Assembly (NCBI RefSeq): GCF_014643775.1
Contig: NZ_BMKC01000002.1
Location: 248,001-312,000, forward strand
Direction of reading: 5' to 3'
From: Arenimonas soli
GTDB taxonomy: Bacteria; Pseudomonadota; Gammaproteobacteria; Xanthomonadales; Xanthomonadaceae
Length of the DNA stretch: 64,000 bases
The stretch's first letter is position 1, and every line of letters begins with the position of its first letter. Positions 1-8,084 of the stretch are shown here, one piece after another. The position numbers were made by a program, and so were the translations under genes. Below the pieces are notes generated by a model. That model made no database searches and was not told where the DNA came from. It saw only the letters and a program-made list of their open reading frames with translations.

Positions 1-613
1 CGGCGACGCCGGTGGCGACCGCCAGTACGTTTTTCATCGCGCCGCCGAGCTCGGCGCCAAGCATGTCGTTGCCGGTGTAGGCGCGGAAGGCGGCGCCATG
101 CAGGGATTCGGCCACGTCCTGGGCGAAGGATTCGTCGTCCGAATGCACGGTCACCGCGGTCGGCAGGCCCTGCGCCACTTCCTTGGCGAAGGACGGGCCG
201 GTGACCACGGCCAGCGGCACGCCGGGACCCAGCGCCTCGCCGGCGACTTCATGCAGGAACCGCCCGGAACCGGGCTCGAAGCCCTTGGTGGCCCAGGCCA
301 CGCCGGCGTGCCTGCGCCGGTGCGGCGCCAGCGCGCGCAGGGTTTGTGTGAAAGCGTGGCTGGGCGTCACCACCAGCACGAAGTCGGCGCCGGCGACGGT
401 GGCGGCGATATCGGTGCTGGCCTGCAGCGAGTCCGGCAGGGAAATGCCCGGCAGGTAGCGGGGGTTTTCATGCGTGCGCGTGATGGCCTCGACCTGGGCG
501 GCGTCGCGCCCCCAGATCGTGGTCGGATGCCCGTTGCGGGCGATCAGCGAAGCGAGCGCCGTGCCCCAGGAACCACTCCCGAGCACGGCGAACGTCGGCT
601 TGGCCGAGTTCAT
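1..613 (-). CDS. gpsA: Glycerol-3-phosphate dehydrogenase [NAD(P)+], 3' end missing
   Basis: The enzyme reduces dihydroxyacetone phosphate to sn-glycerol 3-phosphate in the cytoplasm, the first committed step of phospholipid head-group supply. The reading frame starts at an ATG at 613 and runs off the left edge, so about 204 residues are visible, mainly the N-terminal Rossmann domain. The dinucleotide-binding loop [10 protein letters not shown] lies near residues 9-18, followed by a TIWGRD turn. The family stretch [13 protein letters not shown] and the segment around [16 protein letters not shown] match GpsA. Near the edge, [14 protein letters not shown] contains the catalytic lysine region (GAMKNV). 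It lies 14 bases downstream of secB on the same strand, the secB-gpsA order common in gammaproteobacteria, and is probably co-transcribed. Identification is firm; only the C-terminal substrate domain is unseen. Confidence 0.95.
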   Translation of the reverse strand, partial: MNSAKPTFAVLGSGSWGTALASLIARNGHPTTIWGRDAAQVEAITRTHENPRYLPGISLPDSLQASTDIAATVAGADFVLVVTPSHAFTQTLRALAPHRRRHAGVAWATKGFEPGSGRFLHEVAGEALGPGVPLAVVTGPSFAKEVAQGLPTAVTVHSDDESFAQDVAESLHGAAFRAYTGNDMLGAELGGAMKNVLAVATGVA

Positions 614-627
614 CGGCGCGCCCGGCT

Positions 628-1137
628 TCAGGCGTTGCCGGCCTCGGGGGCCTGGCCGCCCTGGGCCTGTTCGGCGCGGCGACGCAGGCCTTCGGCATAC
701 AGCGCCTCGAAGTTGATCGGCTGCAGGTAGAACGGCGGGAATCCACCGTTGGACACCAGCTCGCCCAGGGTCTGGCGCACGTACGGGAACAGCACGTTCG
801 GGCAGTAGGTGCCGAGCATCATGTCCAGGGTGCGTTCGTCGAAGTTGGCCAGGGCGAACAGGCCGGCCTGCTGCACTTCGGCCAGGTACACGGTCTTGTC
901 GGCCAGCTTGCAGGTCAGGGTGACGTGCAGCACGACTTCGAACAGGCCGTCGGCGACGCGGCCGACCTTCTGGTTGAGGTTGAGCTCGAGCTGCGGCTGG
1001 CCGGGCTCGTTGAAGATCTGCGGCGAGTTCGGGACCTCGAAGGAGACGTCCTTGACGTAGATCTTCTGGATGGTGAACTGCGCCTGCTGGTCGTTCGTGG
1101 GGGCGGCGGCGGCGGTGCCGTTGTTCTGCTCGGCCAT
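628..1137 (-). CDS. secB: Protein-export chaperone SecB
   Basis: SecB is a tetrameric cytoplasmic chaperone that keeps preproteins unfolded and passes them to SecA. The 169-residue product is close to the usual 155-170. After an Ala/Asn/Gln-rich N-terminus comes the family core: [17 protein letters not shown], then the beta strands around LELNLNQK and [11 protein letters not shown], the EVQQAGLF block, and the C-terminal [20 protein letters not shown] and [17 protein letters not shown]. The acidic and hydrophobic peptide-binding groove residues appear retained. The tail is Ala/Gln/Gly rich, as in many high-G+C relatives. It starts at an ATG at 1137 and is followed directly by gpsA. Confidence 0.97.
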   Translation of the reverse strand: MAEQNNGTAAAAPTNDQQAQFTIQKIYVKDVSFEVPNSPQIFNEPGQPQLELNLNQKVGRVADGLFEVVLHVTLTCKLADKTVYLAEVQQAGLFALANFDERTLDMMLGTYCPNVLFPYVRQTLGELVSNGGFPPFYLQPINFEALYAEGLRRRAEQAQGGQAPEAGNA

Positions 1138-1223
1138 GGTGGAACTCCGGGAAGTAAGACGATGAAAGACCCGGGATTATCGCATGCCGGCCGGGGCCGG
1201 GCGAAACCGCGGGAAAGGGTGTG

Positions 1224-1655
1224 TCAGGCCTTGCCCTTGGCCAGCGGCAGGCTGGCCTGCTGCCAGGCGCCGATGCCGCCGTCGAGCACGCTGACCTGCT
1301 TGAAGCCGGCCTTCACCAGGCGCGAAGCCACGCCGGTGGCGGTCATGCCGGCGGCGCAGACAACGACCACGGGCTTTTCCTTGGCCTTGGCCAGAAGCTT
1401 GCCTTCGGGGTCGACCTGGCTGGGCAGCAGGTGCCGGGAGCCGATGATGTGGCCCTTCTCGAAGTCGCCCTGGCCGCGGATATCCAGCACCAGTGCGTCT
1501 TCATGGTTGATCAGGTGGGTCAGCTGCGAGGGGCTGATGCCCTTGAAGCCGCGGAAGAGGCGGGCGACTTCGGTGAACACCAGCGCCAGCGTCAGGCCCA
1601 GCAGGGCCAGGGACAGCAGCAGGTTGGCTTGGAAAAAATCGATCAGGCGATCCAT
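1224..1655 (-). CDS. Membrane-anchored rhodanese-like sulfurtransferase (YibN type)
   Basis: The 143-residue protein has one N-terminal membrane helix (about residues 12-34) followed by a single rhodanese domain (about 40-138) that should face the cytoplasm. The active-site loop is CAAGMT with the persulfide-forming cysteine at residue 100, and the family motifs [16 protein letters not shown] and [11 protein letters not shown] are present. Small rhodaneses like this, next to secB-gpsA, correspond to YibN of E. coli, which also lies beside secB. Recent work links YibN to membrane-protein insertion, but the enzymatic substrate here cannot be read from sequence. It is on the same strand as secB, 86 bases upstream of it, and may share its transcript. 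Confidence 0.88.
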   Translation of the reverse strand: MDRLIDFFQANLLLSLALLGLTLALVFTEVARLFRGFKGISPSQLTHLINHEDALVLDIRGQGDFEKGHIIGSRHLLPSQVDPEGKLLAKAKEKPVVVVCAAGMTATGVASRLVKAGFKQVSVLDGGIGAWQQASLPLAKGKA

Positions 1656-1721
1656 GGACGGCGCTTCAGGGCAACGTGGGGGCCGGCATTATGCGGCCCG
1701 CGGGGCGCCGGGCCAAACCGG

Positions 1722-2159
1722 TCAGCGGGCGGCGTCGAGGTCGGGAAGGCCGCTGACCAGCCACCAGCGCTTGGCTTCGGCGTCCCAGCGCCATTGCTGG
1801 CGGTCGGTGATGACCTTTTCGACCTGGGTGTGGCGGTTGACCACGCGGATCTCCACGACCTGGGCGTATGCGCCTTCCGCCGGCTCGCTGGCCGACTTCA
1901 CTTCGTAGCCCGAGACCTGGAACTGCTTGTAGCGCTCGAGTTCGAGGTCGGTCATCGGCTGCCGGGCCAGCAGTTCGGGGTCGAGGAACTTGGCCGCGGC
2001 GTCGAAGTCGCTCCAGCGCACGGCGCTGACGTAGTCGTAGAGCAGCTGGTCGCGCGGGCTGCGCTGGCCGGGGGTGGCGCAAGCCGCCAGCACCACCGCC
2101 ATCACGAGCACCATCACCACGGCCAGGCCGGACTGCAGGGAACGAAGGGTCGTTTTCAT
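1722..2159 (-). CDS. Small lipoprotein of unknown function
   Basis: The product is 145 residues from the ATG at 2159. An in-frame ATG 15 bases further upstream would only lengthen the signal peptide. The N-terminus is a lipoprotein signal, a hydrophobic stretch ending in the lipobox VVLAAC with the lipidated cysteine at residue 27. The mature part has an alpha+beta look: a helix around DQLLYDYVSAVRWSDFDAAA, then strands rich in alternating polar and hydrophobic residues ending in WRWDAEAKRWWLVSGLPDL. That ending resembles NTF2-like folds, where a short helix pair precedes a curved sheet closed by a WRW...W strand. Relatives are annotated only as hypothetical lipoproteins. It sits in the secB-rhodanese minus-strand run. 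Confidence 0.8.
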   Translation of the reverse strand: MKTTLRSLQSGLAVVMVLVMAVVLAACATPGQRSPRDQLLYDYVSAVRWSDFDAAAKFLDPELLARQPMTDLELERYKQFQVSGYEVKSASEPAEGAYAQVVEIRVVNRHTQVEKVITDRQQWRWDAEAKRWWLVSGLPDLDAAR

Positions 2160-2191
2160 GGGGCCATTATGCACACCCCGGGCCCGGCGTC

Positions 2192-2641
2192 TCAGGCCGG
2201 CCGAAGCGCGGCGAAGCGCCCCTGCAGGTCGGCCACCACGGTCCCGTCGGGACCGGCCACCGAAGCCGTGATGCCGGCACGGGTGCGGCCGCGCGACTGC
2301 CAGGCCTGCAGCACCGACGGCCAGTCGACATCGTCGGCCAGGCGGGCGCTGGCCTCGAGGTCGGCATACAGCGGCGCCAGGTAGCGCACCTGGCTGTCGG
2401 CAACGTAGACCTCGGCGCGGATGCCGGCCTCGCGCAGCTTCAGGGTCATCAGGCCCCAGCCGGCCAGGGTCATCAGGCTGACCAGGCTGCCGCCGAAGGC
2501 GCAGGCCTTGTCATTGACGTTGTGCGACAGCGGCGCCTGCAGCCGCAGTACCCGCCCGTCGTAGTGCACGGCCCGCACCTGCATGGCACGCACAGGCGGC
2601 ATGGCGTCGTAATGGGCATTGAGTTCGTCTAGCTCGGACAT
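2192..2641 (-). CDS. YiiD C-terminal-type hotdog thioesterase
   Basis: This 149-residue protein matches the thioesterase domain found at the C-terminus of E. coli YiiD (FabY, an initiation factor for fatty-acid synthesis), here standing alone without the acetyltransferase half. The start chosen is the ATG at 2641 (MSELDELNAHYDAMPP), where similarity begins. The central hotdog helix is seen as HNVNDKACAFGGSLVSLMTL, and the strand pairs VRAVHYDGRVLRLQAPL and AEVYVADSQVRYLAPL follow the fold. By family it would bind or hydrolyse an acyl-CoA or acyl-ACP. The substrate is unknown. Its start lies 39 bases from the divergently transcribed hemD, so the two must share a compact promoter region. Confidence 0.82.
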   Translation of the reverse strand: MSELDELNAHYDAMPPVRAMQVRAVHYDGRVLRLQAPLSHNVNDKACAFGGSLVSLMTLAGWGLMTLKLREAGIRAEVYVADSQVRYLAPLYADLEASARLADDVDWPSVLQAWQSRGRTRAGITASVAGPDGTVVADLQGRFAALRPA

Positions 2642-2680
2642 GCGGTGCCGTTTCCCCGGGGGCTGTGCGAAGCTGGCGCC

Positions 2681-3457
2681 ATGGACAAGGCTGGGTCCGC
2701 GCCAACGCTGGCGGGATGGTACGTCATCTCGCTGCGGCCCTCGGGCAGCCACGCGCCGGTACGGCACGCGGCCACGGCGCTTGGCGCGCGCACGCTTTCC
2801 ATTTCGACCCTGGCGCTGCGGCCGCAGTCGGCCGGCCCGGCCCTGCAGGCGGCGCTGGCCTGCCCGCTGGTCATCGTCACCAGTCCCGCCGCGGTCCAGT
2901 TCGCGCGCCGGCAGCTGCCGCTGGCGGCGGCACCGGGCCAGCGCTGGCTGGCCCTGGGCGAAGCCAGCGCCAAGGCCCTGCACCGGGCGGGCATCGAACA
3001 GGTGCGCGTGCCCGACACCGGCACCGACTCCGAGGCCCTGCTGGCCCTGCCCGAACTGCAGGCGCCGCTGGACGCGGTGGGCCTGGTCACCGCGCCCGGT
3101 GGCCGCGGCCTGATCGCCGAAACTCTGGCCCAGCGGGGCGCCCAGGTGCACCGCGCCAACGTCTACCGGCGCGAGGCCCTGCATCCCAGCGCCGGGCGGC
3201 TGCGCACGCTGCGCAAACTGCCGGCACCCAGCGCCCTGCTGGTCAGCAGCCAGGAGGGCTTCGACGGCCTGTGGCGACGCCTGGACGAAGGCGGCCGCAC
3301 GCGGCTGCAGGCCCGGCCCGTGGTCGCCAGCAGCCCGCGCCTTGCCGCGCACCTGGCCGGCCTGGGATTCCAGGCGATCGTGCTGGCGACCGGCGCCGCC
3401 CCGGCGACCATGGTCGAGGCCCTGGCCGCCGATGTTGCCCAGGGTCGCTTCCGGTAG
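2681..3457 (+). CDS. hemD: Uroporphyrinogen-III synthase
   Basis: HemD closes linear hydroxymethylbilane with inversion of ring D to give uroporphyrinogen III, the precursor of haem, sirohaem and cobalamin. The 258-residue product (ATG at 2681, MDKAGSAP) shows the weakly conserved two-domain HemD pattern. These are an N-terminal WYVISLRPSG strand, VIVTSPAAVQFAR, ALGEASAKAL, a central VTAPGGRGLIAETLAQRGA linker with VYRRE, then ALLVSSQEGFDGL and a final ASSPRLAAHLAGLGF. A further in-frame ATG at 2645 would add 12 poorly conserved residues. The gene heads hemD-hemX-hemY. Sequence conservation in HemD is low, so the call rests on these motifs plus the neighbours. Confidence 0.92.
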   Translation: MDKAGSAPTLAGWYVISLRPSGSHAPVRHAATALGARTLSISTLALRPQSAGPALQAALACPLVIVTSPAAVQFARRQLPLAAAPGQRWLALGEASAKALHRAGIEQVRVPDTGTDSEALLALPELQAPLDAVGLVTAPGGRGLIAETLAQRGAQVHRANVYRREALHPSAGRLRTLRKLPAPSALLVSSQEGFDGLWRRLDEGGRTRLQARPVVASSPRLAAHLAGLGFQAIVLATGAAPATMVEALAADVAQGRFR

Positions 3458-3487
3458 CATGGCGTCGATTCCCGAGTTGATGCCCCC

Positions 3488-4501
3488 GTGGACACCGAGC
3501 ACGACGACCTTCCCGATTCCCGCCCCCGCCGTGGCAGCGCCCCGCTGGCCTGGCTGCTGGCCCTGGCCCTGCTTGCCGGGGTCACGGTCGGCGGCTGGTG
3601 GTGGTGGACGCAGCAGCCGCCGGCCGCCGAGGCCGGACCCGACCTGAGCCCCGAGGCCCTGGACGCGCGCCTGTTGGAAACCGAACAGGCCACGGCCTCG
3701 CTGCGCCGCAACCAGCAGACCATCGAACAGCGCCTGGGCGACACCCAGGCCCGCACCGGCCTGCTGCGCGAGGAAGTGCTTGGCCTGGGCCAGCGTGCGG
3801 CCATCCTGGAGGACAACCTGCGCGAAGTCCGTTCGCAGGCCGCCGAAGGCGCCGAAGCCCTGCGCCTGGACGAAGTCGAGCTGCTGCTGGGCCTGGCCCA
3901 GGCCCGCCTGGCCGTGGCCGGCGACACCGACGGCGCCGTCCGTTCGCTGGTGCTCGCGCAGCAGGCGCTGGCGGCCATGACCGACCCGCAGTTCATCAGC
4001 CTGCGCCAGACCCTGGCCCAGGAAATTTCGGCGCTGCGGGCACTGCCCGTGGATCCGCGCGACGAAGCGGCCGGCGAACTCGACGCGCTGGAGGCCACGC
4101 TGCCGCGCCTGTCGAGCCGCGCACCCGGTGCGCCACCGGCCGCCGCCGACGGCGATTCCCGCTGGCAGCGCATCCTCGACGCCCTGGTGCAGGTGCGGCC
4201 GAGCAGCAGCCAGGACCTGATTTCCCCCGCCGACCGTGCCACCGGCGAAGCAACCCTGGCGCTTGAACTGGCCCTGGCGCGCACGGCGCTGGAACGCCGC
4301 GACGAGGCCGCCTTCCGCGCCAGCCTCGTTCGCGTCGACCAGTGGCTGCAGCGCCTGTACGCCAACGACGCCACGCTTCGCGAGCGCCGTGAACGCCTGC
4401 GCGCCCTGGCCGATCGCCCGCTGTCGCCGGCGCTGCCCGACGCCGGTATCGCCCTGCAGCAGCTGCGCGACCTGCGCCGCGGCCGGGACGCCACCCCGTG
4501 A
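3488..4501 (+). CDS. hemX: HemX, uroporphyrinogen-III C-methyltransferase-like membrane protein
   Basis: The 337-residue product starts at a GTG (3488); no in-frame ATG lies nearby. A short basic N-terminus is followed by one membrane helix (about residues 19-42, ending GGWWWW). After it comes a long helical, coiled-coil region rich in Gln, Glu, Arg and Leu (ETEQATASLRRNQQTIEQRL), then the HemX core with EVELLLGLAQARLAVAGD and LVRVDQWLQRLYAN. Despite its database name, the family has no methyltransferase motifs, and its exact role in haem synthesis is unsettled. It is coupled to hemY by a four-base GTGA overlap, typical of hemX-hemY in gammaproteobacteria. Confidence 0.9.
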   Translation: MDTEHDDLPDSRPRRGSAPLAWLLALALLAGVTVGGWWWWTQQPPAAEAGPDLSPEALDARLLETEQATASLRRNQQTIEQRLGDTQARTGLLREEVLGLGQRAAILEDNLREVRSQAAEGAEALRLDEVELLLGLAQARLAVAGDTDGAVRSLVLAQQALAAMTDPQFISLRQTLAQEISALRALPVDPRDEAAGELDALEATLPRLSSRAPGAPPAAADGDSRWQRILDALVQVRPSSSQDLISPADRATGEATLALELALARTALERRDEAAFRASLVRVDQWLQRLYANDATLRERRERLRALADRPLSPALPDAGIALQQLRDLRRGRDATP

Positions 4502-5745
4502 ATCTCTACCGCAGCCTGCTGTGGTGGCTGGCGCTGGCGGTGCTGGGCGCCCTGGCCTGGCACTGGTTCTCGCAGGACCTGGGCGACGTGGTGGTGCGCT
4601 ACCGCGGCCTGACCTACACGACCACGCTGGCCTACTTCGTGCTGGCCTGGGGCCTGCTGTGGTTCGCTCTGTGGGCGCTGTGGTGGCTGCTGCGGCTGCC
4701 GTTCAAGGCCTGGCGCCGGCATGCGCACCAGCTTGCGCGCGGCCGCCTGGTCAACGGGCTTGAAGCCCTGCACCAGGGCCGCTGGCAGCGTGCCGAACAG
4801 CTGCTGGCCAAGGCCGCCAACGAGCCCGCGCTGCGCACGCCGGCCTTGCTGGGCGCGCGCCGCGCCGCCGACGCCCGCGGCGATGCGGAAGCCGCCGCCC
4901 GGCACCACGCCGCGCTGCTGGCCCACGACCCCGGTGCCGCCGCGCTGGACCAGGCCGACCGCCTGCTGGCCCAGGGCAAGCCCGATGACTGCCTGGAAGT
5001 GCTTGCCGCGCTGCCGGGACCGCTGCCGCCGCGCGGCGCCTGGCTGCGCGCCGAGGCCCAGGTCGCCACCGGCCGCGCCCTGGACGCGCAGGCCATGCTC
5101 AATACGCTGCGCCGCGACCAGGTCGCCGACGCCGACGCCCTGGCCGCACTGGAGGTTCGCGTCACCGCCGCGCTGCTCGACCAGGCCCCGCAGGCCGACG
5201 AACTGCAGCAGCGCTGGCACGCCCTGCCGCAGCGGCTGCGCCTGGCCTCGCCGGTGGCCAGCGCCTTCGCCCAGCGCGCCGCCGCCCTGGGCATGGAAGA
5301 CGCTGGTGCACACGCCGTGGCCGACGCACTGGAAGCCAACTGGGACGAATCACTGGCCGCGCTGTTCGGCCGGCTGCCGCCGGGCCGCGAAGGCAAACGC
5401 CTGGCGCGCGCCGAAGCCTGGCTGGCCACGCACCCGTCCAGCCCCGGCCTGCTGACCGCGCTGGGCAGCCTGTGCCGCGCACAGGAACTGTGGGGCAAGG
5501 CCGAGGACTACCTGCACCGCGCGCTCGCACAGGGCGCGGGCGCCGATGCCTGGGAAAGCCTGGGCCACGTCTTCACCGCCCAGGGTGACGCCGGGCGTGC
5601 GCAGATCGCCTACGCCAATGCGCTGCGCATTGGCCGTGAAGAACCGCCACTGGCCCTGGGCGGCCGCAGCCTGCGCGAGCAGATCGCCGATTCGGCCGTG
5701 GCCGAAGTGCGCAACGCCCACGGCATCCCGCTGCTGCCGCCTTAG
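4498..5745 (+). CDS. hemY: HemY, membrane TPR protein of the haem biosynthesis operon
   Basis: The 415-residue protein begins at the GTG of the GTGA overlap with hemX. Two N-terminal membrane helices (about 6-25 and 42-66, very Trp-rich) carry the HemY_N domain including the conserved GDVVVRYRGLTYTT. The rest is a soluble array of TPR-like helical hairpins, with repeats such as LEALHQGRWQRAEQLLAKAA and AQELWGKAEDYLHRALAQ. It is proposed to scaffold late haem enzymes at the inner membrane. That is family inference, and this HemY is not the protoporphyrinogen oxidase of the same name in Gram-positives. Its TAG stop overlaps the TAA of the convergent thiolase gene at 5742-5745. Confidence 0.9.
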   Translation: MNLYRSLLWWLALAVLGALAWHWFSQDLGDVVVRYRGLTYTTTLAYFVLAWGLLWFALWALWWLLRLPFKAWRRHAHQLARGRLVNGLEALHQGRWQRAEQLLAKAANEPALRTPALLGARRAADARGDAEAAARHHAALLAHDPGAAALDQADRLLAQGKPDDCLEVLAALPGPLPPRGAWLRAEAQVATGRALDAQAMLNTLRRDQVADADALAALEVRVTAALLDQAPQADELQQRWHALPQRLRLASPVASAFAQRAAALGMEDAGAHAVADALEANWDESLAALFGRLPPGREGKRLARAEAWLATHPSSPGLLTALGSLCRAQELWGKAEDYLHRALAQGAGADAWESLGHVFTAQGDAGRAQIAYANALRIGREEPPLALGGRSLREQIADSAVAEVRNAHGIPLLPP

Positions 5746-7019
5746 CGTTCGACGATGGCGGCGACGCCCATGCCGCCGGCGGTGCACACCGAGATCAGCG
5801 CGCGGCCCTTGCCCTTTTCCTTGAGCAGCTTGGCCGCGGTGGCGACGATGCGCGCACCGGTGGCGGCGAAGGGGTGGCCCACGGCCAGCGAGCTGCCGAC
5901 GACGTTGAGTTTTTCGCGGTCGATGCTGCCCAGCGGCGCGTCCAGGCCCAGCTTTTCCTTGCAGAAGGTTGGGTCTTCCCAGGCCTTGAGCGTGCACAGC
6001 ACCTGGGCGGCGAAGGCTTCGTGGATTTCGTAGAAATCGAAGTCCTGCAGCGACAGGTTGTTGCGCTTTAGCAGCTGCGCCACGGCCCAGCACGGCGCCA
6101 TCAGCAGGCCTTCGCCGTGCACGAAATCCACCGCGGCCACCTGCGCGTCCACCAGGTAGGCCTGCACTTCCAGCCCATGCGCCGCGGCCCATTCTTCGCT
6201 GGCCAGCAGCGCCGCGGAGGCGCCGTCGGTCAACGGCGTTGAATTGCCGGCGGTCAGCGTGCCCTTGCCCGAGGTCTTGTCGAAGGCGGGCTTGAGCGTG
6301 GCCAGTTTTTCGACCGTGGTGTCGGGGCGCAGGATGTTGTCGCGCTCGACGCCGCGGAAGGGCACCACCAGGTCCTTGAAGAAGCCGCGCTCGTAGGCCA
6401 TCGCGGCCTTGGTGTGCGATTCGTAGGCCAGCTGGTCCTGGGCTTCGCGGGTGATGCCCCATTCCTTGGCCATCATCTCGCAGTGTTCGCCCATGGACTT
6501 GCCCGTGCGCGGCTCGCCGACGCCCGGGAATTCCGGGGTGAGTTCCTTGAAGCGGAAACCCTTGAAGGCCTTGAGCCGGGCGCCGAAGCTGCGCGCCATG
6601 TTGGCGTCCAGCAGGCGGCGGCGCAGGCGCTTGTTCACCGCGATCGGCACGTCGGACGTGGTGTCGGAGCCGCCGCCGATGCCGGCTTCGATCTGGCCCA
6701 GCGCGATCTTGTTGCCCACCGTGATGACCGTGTCGAGCGAGGTGCCGCAGGCGCGCTGCAGGGTGATGCCCGGCGTCGCCGGCGACAGGCCGGAACTGAG
6801 CGCGGCCTCGCGGCCGATGTTCCAGTCGCTGCTGTGCTTGAGCACCGCGCCCATGGCCACCTCGCCCAGCTGTTCGCCGTGCAGGCCGAATTTTTCCACC
6901 AGCGCGCCCAGCGCCTTGATCGACATGCCCAGGTTGCCGACATCGTGGTAGGCGGTGTTGTTGCGGACGAAGGGGATGCGGACACCGCCCAGGATGGCGA
7001 CACGGCGGGAAGGCGACAT
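5742..7019 (-). CDS. Acetyl-CoA C-acyltransferase, FadI-type thiolase
   Basis: Thiolases catalyse the last step of beta-oxidation, cleaving 3-ketoacyl-CoA with CoA to release acetyl-CoA. The 425-residue length and the HEAFA box (FYEIHEAFAAQVL), with His where most thiolases have Asn, place it with FadI/trifunctional-beta enzymes rather than FadA or PhaA. The nucleophilic cysteine is residue 91 in LQRACGTSLDT. The GHPFAATGAR histidine and the second catalytic cysteine in SVCTAGGMG are present. The start is the ATG at 7019 (MSPSRRVAILGG). No fadJ-like partner is in the window. It is followed on the same strand by a methyltransferase, 34 bases upstream. The symbol fadI is plausible but not proved. 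Confidence 0.9.
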   Translation of the reverse strand: MSPSRRVAILGGVRIPFVRNNTAYHDVGNLGMSIKALGALVEKFGLHGEQLGEVAMGAVLKHSSDWNIGREAALSSGLSPATPGITLQRACGTSLDTVITVGNKIALGQIEAGIGGGSDTTSDVPIAVNKRLRRRLLDANMARSFGARLKAFKGFRFKELTPEFPGVGEPRTGKSMGEHCEMMAKEWGITREAQDQLAYESHTKAAMAYERGFFKDLVVPFRGVERDNILRPDTTVEKLATLKPAFDKTSGKGTLTAGNSTPLTDGASAALLASEEWAAAHGLEVQAYLVDAQVAAVDFVHGEGLLMAPCWAVAQLLKRNNLSLQDFDFYEIHEAFAAQVLCTLKAWEDPTFCKEKLGLDAPLGSIDREKLNVVGSSLAVGHPFAATGARIVATAAKLLKEKGKGRALISVCTAGGMGVAAIVER

Positions 7020-7053
7020 GCGGTTCACTCCTTGCTGGAACTTGTTCGGGGGG

Positions 7054-8004
7054 TCACGCGCTGGGCTCCAGGCCGGCCGGCACCGGACCCCAGTCGGGAC
7101 GCGTTTGCCAGGCGCCATGGATCCAGGCGCGGAACATGTTGGCCACGCCGTCGTCGGCGGGACGCTGCGACAGCAGGGCCACCAGCCGATGCGGCCCGCG
7201 GGCCTCGGCCTCGTCGGCGACGATGGCGTCGAAATAGGTGGTCCACTGCTGGCCGTAGGTGATGCGCGCAACGGCGTTGCGCAGGCGTTCGGCTTCGCGC
7301 GCGCTGGCGACCGGGTCGCCGTCGGGCTTGCGCGCCACGACCTGCACGCAGGGCGAGTCGTCGAGCACCAGCACCGGCTCCAGGCCGACGCCGCGCACGT
7401 AGGCTTCCACTTCCTGCGGCACCACGAACTGGTTGCGCGCCACGTCCTTGCGCTGGCCGGGCGGCAGGTGCGCGGCCTGCTCGAACTCCAGCGCAAAGCG
7501 CCGCCAGCCGACCGGGTGCGCCAGGTTCCAGTGGTCGAAATAGAACAGGCCACCGGGACGCAGCACGCGGGCGACGTCGCGCAGGTAAAGCACGAAATCT
7601 TCCTTGTCCATGTGGATGAACACGGCCACGCAGTAGCCCTTGTCCATCGAGGCATCGGCCAGCGCGTCCAGGCGCGGACGCTGCAGTGCGCTGAAGGCGC
7701 AGTCGCAGTCGCCGACGCCGGCCAGGCGTTCGCGGGCGACGCCCAGCATGTTTTCGCTGATGTCCAGGCCATGCCAGTGCGCCACGTCGCCGGCCAGTTC
7801 GCGGCCTATGCGGCCGACGCCGCAGCCCAGTTCGAACACGCGGTCGCCCGACTGCAGGTCCAGCGCGGCGCGCGCCTGGGCGGCGGAAAAGGCGCCGGTA
7901 AGCCGGACCGTGCGCTCGTCGTGGCTGCCGTCGACCGCCACCAGCGCACCGCGCGGCGTGCTGGCCTTGTCGTTCCAGAAGGATTTGTAGTCTTGGAAAT
8001 CCAT
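7054..8004 (-). CDS. Class I SAM-dependent methyltransferase
   Basis: The 316-residue product (ATG at 8004, MDFQDYKSFW) is a Rossmann-fold methyltransferase. Motif I is VFELGCGVGRIG (residues 56-67), which binds S-adenosylmethionine. HGLDISENML supplies the acidic residue for the ribose, and post-motif strands include YCVAVFIHMDKED and VLRPGGLFYFDHWNL, as in Methyltransf_11/25 proteins. A C-terminal extension of about 100 residues follows (around NAVARITYGQQWTTYFDA) with no motif recognised. The substrate is not indicated. It precedes the thiolase on the same strand and is divergent from the gene at 8085 across an inverted repeat. A lipid or small-molecule substrate is possible. Confidence 0.82.
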   Translation of the reverse strand: MDFQDYKSFWNDKASTPRGALVAVDGSHDERTVRLTGAFSAAQARAALDLQSGDRVFELGCGVGRIGRELAGDVAHWHGLDISENMLGVARERLAGVGDCDCAFSALQRPRLDALADASMDKGYCVAVFIHMDKEDFVLYLRDVARVLRPGGLFYFDHWNLAHPVGWRRFALEFEQAAHLPPGQRKDVARNQFVVPQEVEAYVRGVGLEPVLVLDDSPCVQVVARKPDGDPVASAREAERLRNAVARITYGQQWTTYFDAIVADEAEARGPHRLVALLSQRPADDGVANMFRAWIHGAWQTRPDWGPVPAGLEPSA

Positions 8005-8044
8005 GCCTGCGGCGGGTTCGGAACCGGCCGTCCGTGTGTCGATA

Positions 8045-8064
8045 GGTATGATGGCGATCATACC
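8045..8064. promoter_or_regulatory. Perfect inverted repeat between divergent genes, with TATGAT in each arm
   Basis: GGTATGAT, four bases (GGCG), then ATCATACC: eight-base arms without mismatch, central in the 80-base gap between the methyltransferase (minus) and the unknown gene at 8085 (plus). Each strand reads TATGAT, one base from the -10 consensus, so the element could be two face-to-face -10 boxes, an operator, or both. No convincing -35 hexamer is visible on the plus side. Regulation is inference. Confidence 0.55.
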
Positions 8065-8084
8065 CCGACACCGCACGCACCCGT